From contig OY728131.1 in the NCBI GenBank assembly GCA_963277665.1, positions 1,395,586,688 through 1,395,650,687 of the forward strand: DNA of 64,000 nt, read 5' to 3'. Shown here in pieces: positions 48,700 through 59,660 of this stretch. Source of the stretch: Viscum album. Its lineage: Eukaryota > Streptophyta > Magnoliopsida > Santalales > Viscaceae. Made by a program: the position numbers and the translations under genes. The notes under the pieces are model-generated. The model was not told the origin of the DNA. It saw only the letters and a program-made list of their open reading frames with translations, and did not search any database. Numbering within the stretch: the first letter of the stretch is position 1; the number at the start of each line of letters is the position of its first letter.

Positions 48700-50642
48700 T
48701 TTCTTTATTTTCCTGAAAATAAGAGAGTTATACTTTTGAAACCCAAACTATCATGGATCTGGAAATTTCAAATTGAAAAATTTTAGGTATCCAAATTTTC
48801 TAAGAAAAATACGCTCTATGAAAACCTAATGACTTGGTTTTGTTTAGGGAACAAATGTTTTACCAATTTCCACCACACTATCATTTAGTGAAAAATGGAC
48901 CACTTTGAGGAACAAATTAGTCATTAATAAAAATTGGTTTTTAATTAGTGCAACCAAAACCAGAACTATTCCTTAGAGTTCGAGTTTTGGAATACATATT
49001 TTCAATTTTTTCCTTATCATAGGTAAAGTTTGACAAAAACATCATACTGGAAAATATTTCAGACTATATTTTAATAACTATGTTTTTATCCTAAACAACA
49101 TTAGTTTTAGAACTAGAGTTATTCTCTAAAATATTTTTCTTAGAAACTATATTTTCAAGATCCTTTAAAATTTTATTCTTCTAAAAATTAACTTCCTCAT
49201 GATTTTTGGAAATAATTTTAAAATCAATAGTTTTCTTATAAAGATCTTTAGAAAGATCTTATATTTACTTAGTAAGAATACTATTTCTTGAATTTTCCTT
49301 ATCATGTTTTTTCTTGAGTTTATATTTTTCATTCTCAAGAAGTTTAACAAACCTTGAAACATCTTTATCTGTAGGTAAAGTATTATAGTCATCAGAAAAA
49401 ATTTTGTCATATGAATATTCATTATGTTATTCATTACCTTAATTTTCATTCAATGATACATTTGTAATAGATTCAAAATTGTGTACCTTATCCATTAGAC
49501 AATGATTTTCGATTTGTATTTTGGATAGTAATCTAGGATTCTTCTATCCAGAAGATTCTTACTCTGAAGATTCCTCAGAAGAGTCACCACCACATGAAAT
49601 CTAGGTATAATTGGCATTCAAAACATTCAAAGATTTATCCTTGTAGTACTTCCCACTATTTATCTCAGAATTAGTTTCCTTTATATCCTTTTTCTTAATC
49701 ATTCGACAATCTGTACTTATGTGTCCTTCTCTTTTGCATTCCTAAGATGTGACTTCAGAATATTTCTTGTATTCCCTTTATTTCTTCTTGTATCTAGATT
49801 GAATGTTATTTTATCCAACAATCACGTTCATCCTTTTGGAAATATTGGCTAACTCATTTTTTGAAGATTCACTTCCACTAGATTCGTATTGAATAACAAC
49901 CTTCTCAGATATGGATCTTCTAACTCTCTCATGAGTCTTGGCTTTCATATGATTTGATGTTTTTGTAAAAGAAAAACGGCCATTTCCATTCTTCTTTTTA
50001 ATATTATCATTATATATCTTCATTGTAGTTTCATTTTGAAGATGATTTCCAAACTATTTATCAAAAGAAATCTGATTAACTTTCCAATTTTCATCTATAG
50101 CCATCCTCTTATATTCTCATTTGTTCAGCATGATGTCTTTGATTTTGTCTACAAGAGCTTCATCATCGGATCCTTTCTCACGCATAGATTGTAAACTGTT
50201 AACATTAGTCATGAATCTTTGTTGTACCTGACATATGGGTTCTCGATAATATAATAAAAAACAATGATATTCTGCTCTGATCATGGATCTTCTAGTTTCA
50301 ATGAATTTTGAAGTTCCAATGTGAGATACTTCATGCTTCTTCTAAATACAATTTACATCTTCACAAGATTAAATATGGCTATATATATTGCTAGTAATGG
50401 AACAAAGAAAAGTATTATGTACCTTTTAATTCAGTTGATATTCATGCTTTTCTTGGTTGGGGAAAGTACTGACTTCATTCTTTGGGACATTATATCCTCC
50501 AGTAAGCATAAAAAATTACTACTCTACTATTGAAAACAAACGTCTTCATATGATCTCTCTAATATTCATAATCATTTATATCAAATATAGTCAGTCTAAT
50601 ATGATTTAGATTATCAATTGAACCAACATTCAATCTTGTCAT
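48700..50642 (-). pseudogene. gag: Copia gag with zinc-knuckle remnant
   Basis: The minus-strand start at 50642 gives MTRLNVGSIDNLNHIRL, then a YEY-RDHMKT block in which a stop replaces the usual Trp. The UBN2-type gag domain follows in pieces (HNTFLCSITSNIYSHI, KKHEVSHIGTSKF, QQRFMTNVNSLQSM, DDEALVDKIKDIMLNK, DENWKVNQISFDK). Next is the open frame 49811-50023, then ECKREGHISTDCR near 49700-49750. This is a CX2CX4HX4C knuckle whose first Cys is lost. A Ser/Glu-rich part and a Lys-rich coiled-coil-like part follow. Many stops show it is inactive. It would have formed the particle that packages element RNA. Confidence 0.78.
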
Positions 50643-50784
50643 CTAAAAGAAAACATCATTCCAAAAAAACATGTAAATTGAAAAAGTTAGTAAACAAGGG
50701 AAAATTCTTAAACAAGAAAAATATTGTGAACAAGGAAAAATGATCAAGAAAACTTATATGGGAATATAATTATTTTAGATATCT

Positions 50785-50797
50785 CCTTTGATATTAA
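50785..50797 (-). other. Copia primer binding site (initiator tRNA-Met type)
   Basis: The minus strand reads TTAATATCAAAGG just after the 5' LTR, matching TGGTATCAGAGC at 8 of 12 positions. It fixes the inner LTR edge near 50798. Confidence 0.6.
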
Positions 50798-52491
50798 TCG
50801 TAGGATCAAAATAATGATTTAGATGCTCAATATACAAGAGGGGGTGAGTTGTATACTTTAAAAATTCATATGGAACCTTTAAATTAGGTTTTAATCTTTT
50901 GTTTTTAACCTTATGGAAAACTATGTTTAACAAGGATGGAAAAGGTAAATTCCCAAGAACACTTAGTTCTAAAAACATAACATGTTCTACAAATATAGTT
51001 TCTGAAATGAAACTTAATTAAAAGTTTTTAAGGAAAATATTCTACCTTAAATCTTATAGAATCTTACTAATCAGAGTATACAAACACAAAGAAGTATAAG
51101 GTAGTAATACATTCATTATCAATAAAAATGCAATGGAAATAAACCTAAAACAAAATAAGTAACAAGTATGAAATCATGCAACTCAAAGAGTATGGAATCC
51201 AATAACCTTGGATAAAGGTCCCTTGATTTATACTTATAATGAGTTCTGTCTATCCCACACTAGTTTATGACCTCGAAAAAACTATTGGAAACTATCTTGA
51301 TATCCCCAGAAGCCCTCAACTTCAAGGTAGTCAGAACCTCTGCTTTCCTAACTAACGAAGTCTGCGAACTTTATGGTAGTCGGCACCTCTGTCTTCATAT
51401 CCCTGAAATCCCTCAAATGTACTCAGCAACATTCAAATTCATACAAATAAATCTAAAAAAGATGTTTAGTATACACAATGAATGAGAGTATCCCTCTCTA
51501 AAAATTACTTCAACAACATGTAATATCTAGTGATCAACCAATCTGGATCTTTTTGGAGTTTGTTCAAATGACCTCCTATTTATAGGCACTTCTCTAACGG
51601 TCGTATCCCTCCTCCAACAGTCATATATTTCCATGAATTTTGGTGGGACCTGTACACATGACATTCCAACAATTGTTAGATAGAAAGAGATTGCACAACA
51701 TCATTTCATAACAAAGAAAATAATACGAAAGATATGTTTTCTTAACCAAATTCATTTTTCATAGTATAAGGAAAAATAAAAGTTTAGAGTCAATCCAAAA
51801 TAACATTTGGTGTCTATAAAAAATGCATTCAGATTCTATTTTTCAAATAATTCTAAACCTGAATTCAACAGAATTCGGAGTCTGAATTTCTAGGAAATTT
51901 GGTGTCTGAATTGTAATTAACTCGGAGTCTGAATTAAGAAGAATTCGGAATCTGAATACAATGGAATTCATAGTCTGAATTCAGATGAATTTGGAGTCTG
52001 AATTCAGAAGAATTTGGAGTCTAAATTATGAGGAATTCAGTGTCTCAATTCATAATAATTCAGAATCTAAATTTAGATAATTTGGAGTCTGAATTCAGAA
52101 GATTTCATCGTATGATTTCAGAATAACTCATCGTCTGAATTCAGAAGAATTTAGAGTCTAAATTCAAAAGAATTTATAGTCTGAATACAGAGAATTCGGA
52201 ACCAGAATTCAGATTCTGAAAATAGAATACTCTATATCAAAGTATTTATAGGATTTCGATGTTTTAGATATGAAACCTATTTTTACACAAAGGAATATAA
52301 TGATTTAGATTTAATGAAATTATAGCATGAACTATAAAAACATGGTAAAGATATATTTTCCTTGGGGAAGGAAAATATTCCTTATTAAAATGAATTTTAA
52401 GGAAAATAAAATTTTCTTTGAGATAACGTGTTTGTGATTTTCAAAACATGAAGGAATTGAAAATCTATAATGAAACTTTATGGACTAAAAA
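50798..52491 (-). mobile_element. Copia element 5' LTR
   Basis: This aligns with 43120-44728. It is about 85 bases longer, partly because its GAATTC minisatellite is longer. The outer end has decayed (ACTAAAAA where the other LTR has ACTCAACA). Confidence 0.88.
51850..52215. repeat. GAATTC-rich 23-bp minisatellite (5' LTR)
   Basis: GAGTCT or a variant recurs at 51878, 51902, 51925, 51948, 51971, 51994, 52017, 52040, 52063 and 52085, steps of 22-24 bases and mostly 23. The palindrome TCTGAATTCAGA is the recurring core. Confidence 0.9.
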
Positions 52492-52496
52492 ATATT

Positions 52497-53479
52497 ATTA
52501 TTATGTTTTCAAATTAATATGGCCACTTAATAAATTTTAATTGAAACAAATTTTGGGTTTTAGTATTTATTTGAACTAGGATCATGGAAATGAATTTGAT
52601 AGTGGTATGTACCTGTAAACCACTATGTCTTATAACCAAATAAGAGAGAATACAAAAATGACTGGGAATATTATTATTTCCATGTTATTATGGAAAAGGT
52701 AATTTTTATAGTCTTATATAAGGTAGTGATATTAATGTTTTAATAATTATGAAACTCTTATCTATTCTCATTAATGATTGATATTTATTGATGGTATTTA
52801 GATATATTCAACATATTTTGATAATTATGAATGAAATCTCTAGATTATTCTTTATTAGGTTTTCTTTATTAGTATGGAAATATATATTAAATTTTATTAA
52901 TAAACATGAAACGTTACAATGAAAAGGTTGTATTTCTTGGTATAACTATTTCCGTACATATGATTGAGTTATATATAACGATTTGATTTAATATATGGAT
53001 GATGTTTAAATAATAAATGGTGATTTTATTTTGAATAACTACGTTTGGTAGTATTGGAAATATAGGAATTGGTAACTGATTCAGGGTATTTTGGTGAATT
53101 TTATGACATTTTTTGGATTATGATATAAATTTACTTATGTGTGATTGTATGATATAATGGTTAATATTTTTTGAGGGTTAATGATAATGATGATTTTTTT
53201 AATATTATATAGTTCATTATAGTTTAATGTATTATAGATTTAGATGGTTTTGGAATAGGTATATTTTTTAAGAATGTATATTTATGGTATATCCATACTT
53301 GACTATATGATTGTATATTAGATTAATGTTTTTTGGGAGGGATATGTAATTTCATATAGTGTAAGATATTAATGGAGAAAGAATAATAGAATTTAAATAT
53401 GTAATGATAAATATGATATTAATACACTCACCTACATTCATAAATGAGTAATAATTAAAATTGTGAGGATGCAATTTAT
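52497..53479 (+). other. Element D interior, right of the copia insertion
   Basis: No gag knuckle or pol motif was found on either strand. Confidence 0.4.
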
Positions 53480-53489
53480 TTGGGTGGGG
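53480..53489 (+). other. Element D polypurine tract
   Basis: TTGGGTGGGG lies just before an LTR start that reads CTTAACACCCC, where family members have TGTAACACCCC or TGTAACAACCC. It indicates a plus-strand element whose 3' LTR begins here. Confidence 0.55.
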
Positions 53490-54654
53490 CTTAACACCCC
53501 AATGTTTTCATATATTTATTCCATTAAATGGGCCAAATGTGATCAATAGATTTGCTCAAATGCCACTCCATACATAAAATGAAACTAGGTTATATTTAGG
53601 TATAATGTAAAAATTTATGTTTGACTATTAAAAATTAGTTTTTAAATTAATTGGAATGGATAGGATTTAACTGGTTATGAAATATATGTATACAGAAAAT
53701 AAATTCTACCTTTAAAATTTTTTGAAATCCAATTTGTTTACATAAAATGTATAATAAGATCATTTATTGTTTAGAAATCTTTTTTATAAAATTTTCCTTT
53801 TATGAAATTAAAATTTCTATTTCATGAAACATATGATTATTAATGATTAATTATATTTTAAATTAATAATTTTTATTACCAATTTTGCTGGTAGGTGATA
53901 TGAAATATGAATAATAATATTTAATAATTGAAAATTTTATTTTCTAATAAATAATTATTTTTCAATATTTTTTATGATTTTTTTCAATGAATGAATCTAT
54001 AAATTTTACAATTTGAATTTTACAAGATGGGCATCATTTTTGGATATAGAATAATATTATTATTTAAAGATGACTTCTTTTTCTTCCAAAATGATTTTTT
54101 TGTCAAAAAGTATTATTTTTATAAAATATATTATTTTTTTGGTTTAGAATTATGTAACTCATTAATAAAAGATTAAAATAACAATTTAGTAAGAAAGTAT
54201 TTATTTAAGAAAAATAATTAATAATTTTATTATATTATGTATGCCTATAAATCCTATGTTTATCTTTTTTAGAACTAAATTAAAAATTTTCATTATTAAA
54301 AAAATTGTTCTTTTCATTGAAGTATGTATTTAAAATATGATATTTTTTCAAGATTACCAATAAATCCTCATACCAATTATTATTTTTGAATTTAATAAAT
54401 TTTTTCATGGGTATTGATAATTTAAATAACTATGGAATACACTTAAATATTAGTCATTAAAAGGAACTTTTAAAAAAACATTTTTCGCTTTATGTGCACT
54501 AATATTAAATTTACATATCAAACAATTGGAAATATTATTTGATAAAATTATTTCTTGTTTTTAAATTATATGGTTAAAATTAGATAAATTGGGAAATATT
54601 AATTTTTTAATTAAATTTTTTTACTAGAGGATAAAACTAATTACCAAGGTAAAA

Positions 54655-54858
54655 TTAAATTTGGGTAAAAATATATAAGTAAAAACATATCTTCAAAACA
54701 ATCAATGTTTTGTGAAAAAATGAGTGTTTTAGGTTAGTTTTTAATAAAAATAACTTTTCACTCCACTTTTCCCATTTTTTGATCCATTTACCTTGAAATA
54801 GTAAAATTGAATTAATTGAGAATGTTAATGGTGCTCCTAAAACTGTCATCCCCTTCAC
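54655..54858 (-). other. Open frame in the D 3' LTR, not a gene
   Basis: A 67-codon frame on the strand opposite to the LTR's own transcription. It shows no domain and is best taken as chance. Confidence 0.5.
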
Positions 54859-54859
54859 T

Positions 54860-54866
54860 TATAAAA
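54860..54866 (+). promoter_or_regulatory. TATA box of the D 3' LTR
   Basis: CACTTATAAAAGGGTAACC is followed by C/A-rich sequence. The same box, CTTATAAAAG, is seen in the B 3' LTR. Confidence 0.65.
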
Positions 54867-55578
54867 GGGTAACCCTTATTCCACTTCAAGACCCACATTA
54901 CATTAAAATTTACCCTTTAAACACATCAAAATTATTCCTCCTAGAACTGTATCACATAATCAAGATATTTTGGTCACAATTAGTTATCATAATTCAATCA
55001 TTTCTAATAGAATTACAAGGAATCATTTAATTACCAGTTGTGAGTATTATTATCTAATTGGATTTTATTCATAATTATCTTCATTAAGAATTATTATTTT
55101 TAAACTAATATATTGATAATAGTATAATTTATATACTATAATACTATTTTTTTATAATTTTCTATTCATATATCCCATCCATTCTGAAAATCAATATCAT
55201 TATTCGTGCATCCATGTAGACTACTACCCCCCACAAGCAACGAAATTCATTTTTCATCCCCAACGATTATTGATGGTTCATATATTGGTTAAATTATGAT
55301 ACATTGTATACATCATTATGGATCTGGTATGGAAAACTCTAGAACATATTAATTATATGATCAAAAAATTATTATCATTAATTCAATTGATTAAAATGAG
55401 CAAAGTAAGAGAGAAGCCGTCTATTTTATATAAGTAATGACATTATATAATTTATATTCTCTATATAATTCTATAATATTTTTATATATCACATTAATAA
55501 ACACAAAATAAGATCATTATGTATCTATTCTACTGATTTTATTAATAAACCACTTCATAATTATCAATTAATCAGGGT

Positions 55579-55612
55579 AGGTATATGTTTGGGTTAGTTT
55601 AAACATATACCT
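55579..55612. repeat. 12-bp perfect inverted repeat in the D 3' LTR
   Basis: AGGTATATGTTT (55579-55590) and AAACATATACCT (55601-55612) flank a 10-base loop. In LTR D it is downstream of the TATA box, so it would fold in the transcript. Confidence 0.75.
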
Positions 55613-58026
55613 GGACAATACTATAGATTTATGTCACAGATTACTAAGAGAACAAATTTACTAGTATAATATGATAAATATATTTATATAATGTTTTATT
55701 TTTTATTTCAAGTTTATATAAAAATTCAACCCATTATTTATGAAAACACCTTTCATTCCTTAAGAATCCCTGAAATAAGATCATCAATTATATCATCATC
55801 ATGGTTCATAAAAAAACTGACATTAAATTAAATTATATATTTATAAACTATATTTTGACATCTAATCCAGTACATTATATGATCTAATAGTTATTTTATT
55901 TTTACAAATAAAATATATCGAGAAAAATTTTATGAAAATTATTCCAAGAGATAAAGATTAGTTACACATAGTGTTGAAAGTAGGTAAAAACTATAAAATA
56001 TATATAATTATTATAAATAATGAGTATAAATGATTATAGTTATGAATAAAGTTATTCATTATATTTTTTTTAACTTAATTTAATTATTCATGATTTTTAT
56101 TGCAATTATGGAATGATTCGGGACCGAGTTATGTGTTTTAAATTGAAATTACTCTCTTAGAGAGGTGTCTGTTATTATGAAACTAACTTAAATTATGTGG
56201 TTTATATTCTACCTAGATGAGATATCATATCATGTATTATCTATTTAAAAAAAGTTTTATATTAAATTACAATCCCTCTATTTCAATTGGTTTTGATTCG
56301 AATATTCCTAAATTCATACGGGTTCTCTTGAACTCAATTATGATTTTTTGATACATTATACATTTTGTGCACTAGGATTTATTTTTATGGTTTATTAACA
56401 TTCCATGGATATATTTTTATCATAATATTTTTATCCCATAGGATTTACTATCCAAATAATGTTCCCTTAATCAAGTGGATATTGATGCAGTTTTTTCCCA
56501 AGTAGTAAGGATTTTTGGAAATAGAACTTTCATTCATTGGTTTATGATCATTCTCCCATTATTATTTCATATAAGTTAGTTAAACGTGAGACATTTATTT
56601 TATTATGTGGAATTATTTAAATGTTTTACGGAGATATAAATTCATTTTACATAAACCCTTTGACAAATATTTCCTTATTTTTTGATATGTTTCTCATAAG
56701 GAATATGGATAACTTAATTTTCCATTCATTGAGTTATATTATTTTGTCATAAAATTACTTCTTGCATGATTGGTTTATCACATTCTTATATTTATTTTTA
56801 TGTTAATTAATATATCTGCATGTTTAAAAAGATATTTTTAAAAGAATTTTTTATTTCTCTTTTTACAATGTGAGTTTTCAATAATGGTATTTTTGATGAT
56901 ATCAAAAAAGGTTGTTTGTTTCAGGTTAATATGTTTTTATTCAAATAAAAATTTATCCATGAGAACCTTTATAGTTTTTAAAGGCCATAATACTAAATAT
57001 TATTTTTAAAACCAATTATTTTTAAAAATTATTCACTTCACCTTTTGAAAAATATGTTGTCAAGTGTCCCATAACTTACTCTTCAACATCAGTGTCAAAA
57101 ACATTCTAACATATATTTTAATTTTTCTCTTAAAATTCCCTTTCAATATATTATTTTCTTCCCTAATACGGTTACATTTCACTATATATACACTAACATA
57201 TATTTATATTGTTGGGGAACAAACTCATGAATGAAAAAAAATCCATTTACTAATCCATTTATGGGTTGTATAATTCATTAATTATTATATAAGTTTGTTT
57301 TTCATCGATGTAAACATTCTTTTTTGTTTCCTTAAAATTGGGGTTATGTTTTATTTCAACCAACCAATTTCATTATTCAGATCATTTAAGATCATGTTAT
57401 CCCATTTATTGACATGGGGAAATGTATGGGAATACCTTATATTTTTATTCAAGTACAGATGATTATTATCTAGTATGCAATGTATTGTTTGATTATCCAC
57501 CTTATTTATTTGTATGATTTATGATTATGTTATCCAATTAATTGACATTGAAAAATATATTGGAATTATTTATGTTGTTATTATAATTTGGGTTATCATG
57601 CGAATGTTGGAAACTTTTTTTGAACATCATCCTTCCTCCCATGGATGAGTTATTATCATGTCATATCTTTTATTGAAATATGGAAAAGCGTTGAAATTGT
57701 TGATGATTATAGGAAGCTAACACGGATAGATTATATATTGAAATTCATAATTCTTTATTATATGGATAGCCATGTTTTTTTTCAACTGGTGGTGTAACGC
57801 CCCGACCCTAGTTACCTAGAGTCGCTGCATTATTACATAACATTGGCATGATCACAAGGATGTCATGTCTCGAAAGACTGATCAATTTAGTATTATTGGA
57901 AACACGATTCATATATAAGTTCAACTATACAGCTTGAAGAAAAATACAACATGAATATATTTAATTAGAAGCATCCAAGCCTCCTAGATAATTCCTGCAA
58001 GTCACTCATAACTAACTTCTTAATAT

Positions 58027-58057
58027 CCTGGGAAAATGATACATAAGAAAGGGGTGA
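58027..58057 (-). other. Splice-acceptor-like motif, C LTR
   Basis: The minus strand reads CTCACCCCTTTCTTATG and then TATCATTTTCCCAGG, the best-looking acceptor of the family (TTTTCCCAG|G). Confidence 0.5.
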
Positions 58058-58308
58058 GCTCAAATGCTCTGTAAGGGTAAGCAATAGAGCATAAGATAAC
58101 ATAAATATTAAGCATGGTGAATAATTGAAACCACATGACGTTACCAATAATAAACATTAATACTTTTATGGCATAAATATGAGTTGAGTAAATAATGTCA
58201 TAATAAAACATAATCATGGGTATTCTACTAGAATAATGACCCCATGAACCATCAATATTATTTTCATAATGAGGGAATGTATAATGTCGGACATTCTGAA
58301 ACATTTTG

Positions 58309-58395
58309 TTAAGGCCTCAGCCAAGACATCAGAAAATGATTAAGGCCTCGGCCAAAACCATATATCAAAATTGGGAAAGGGCCTCGGCCAATTCC
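58309..58395. repeat. GGCCTCGGCCAA short tandem repeat in the C LTR
   Basis: Cores begin near 58309, 58340 and 58377, so steps are 31 and 37 bases. It is at the same place in the LTR as the F and B short repeats. Confidence 0.7.
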
Positions 58396-59431
58396 ATGTC
58401 TATTTGTCTCAGGAGACCTACCGATGCATCGAAGAGTTATAGAGGGGTCCACCCGTCACTTACTAAGTCCAATACATTCCTCATATGGAAAGGGATAAAC
58501 ATATCATAAACATTCATATTAGAAATAACATTCAAAATGTCAATACTTTAATCATAACCCATGAATGGTATAAAAATATCACATCCATAGTCAAACATAT
58601 CAAAAAACCATCAATACAATATGGAAGCTATGTATCATAATAAATCAACTTCAAATAAACATAAAATCCATCAATGGATGTTGGCATAGAAGAAATCAAA
58701 ACCTTTTTTAGAGAAATATATCATTCTATTTTGATTTCATTTAAGAGTCATATAATTATAAAGAAAACATTTATTTTGAAAATATTCTTATAAGCTTGTA
58801 AGGGAATCTTTGATGATGTTATAACGGCTGAACATAGTCTCACCCACTGTATAAGTTAAAAAAACATTCTTAGATTATATTTGTCAAAAAGTTCAAAAAG
58901 TACCTTGTTTGGAAAATGATGGAATGATTCCTTTCAAAACCCATAAGGGTATAAATGAATTTAACCCATTGTCTAGTAAATAGAAAAAATGTTTGGAAAT
59001 ACAATTTTTAGAAACATGGATGTCAATGATAATGTGGTTCTAGTAGATAATTACGTATAAACAACCTAGGATAATGAAGAGATTGTTGAATTATCCCTTA
59101 ACTTATACATTTCCTTAGTCCAGGGTAGGTTAACCTCCTGTATAATATTGAAATAATTGATATTAAATTACACAATAACCATAGACATTAATATGATATC
59201 ATATATGATCTTTTAACATTTCTTTGTTAATAAGATCTTAGTATTATTGTCATTTGGGGTGTTAACATATTTGTTTTCCTTTATATTATTTGTTATGTGA
59301 GTATTATTGTTTATTCATGGGATGTATCTTTTTCATATACAGAATGATATCAAGTCTTTAAACATTATTTTTTATCATCAAATGAAAATTATTCTTGAAT
59401 GGATACGATGTGGAATGAATCACATTGCGTT

Positions 59432-59660
59432 CGTGGTGACGGAAATCCGTATGTACGCACGAGCGACAATATCATTATTTTGATATTAATAAAATATAAT
59501 TGGATTTTATATCAAATATACAGAATAATTATCATTTTATATTGATTATTTAAATAAATTACACATAATTAGTATACCCATCCAAATAATAATGTATTGA
59601 ATAACAATTACACTATGACGTGGAGAAGGTAAGTTGTACGTACGCACATATGGTGACATG
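59432..59660 (-). repeat. Paired GC-rich motifs 187 bp apart (C LTR)
   Basis: CGTGGTGACGGAAATCCGTA starts at 59432 and CGTGGAGAAGGTAAGTTGTA, followed by CGTACGCAC, at 59619. Spacing is the same as in both B LTRs. Confidence 0.8.

Larger units (their letters stand above)
43120..52491 (-). mobile_element. Sirevirus-like Ty1/copia element with internal deletion
   Basis: A complete LTR-to-LTR element of about 9.4 kb lies on the minus strand: 5' LTR 50798-52491, primer site, gag, protease and start of pol, a deletion junction, the RNase H tail, a long spacer, an env-like region, polypurine tract and 3' LTR 43120-44728. A long gag with a UBN2-type domain and an env-like region after pol are hallmarks of Sireviruses. 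Integrase core and reverse transcriptase are absent, so it could only have moved with help. Possible 5-bp target duplication ATATT at 43115-43119 and 52492-52496. It is inserted in element D. Confidence 0.85.
53490..57792 (+). mobile_element. Element D 3' LTR (cut by element C)
   Basis: The LTR is in sense orientation. Start CTTAACACCCC and the GATTTGCTCAAATGCCACTCC block (family: GAGTTTGAGTGCACCACG) identify the family. A TATA box lies at 54860. The block at 55203-55270 (CATCCATGTAG...CAAGCAACGAAATTC...CATCCCCAACGATTATT) is the decayed reverse of B's GC-rich motif region. From 55700 it matches the 5' LTR at 39660. It ends at 57792 where element C's LTR begins, so about 0.7 kb of its end is displaced beyond the window. 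Confidence 0.65.

Noticed and set aside
51850..52215. CRISPR-like array
   Set aside because: The units are contiguous and degenerate with no unique spacers, and lie inside a plant LTR.
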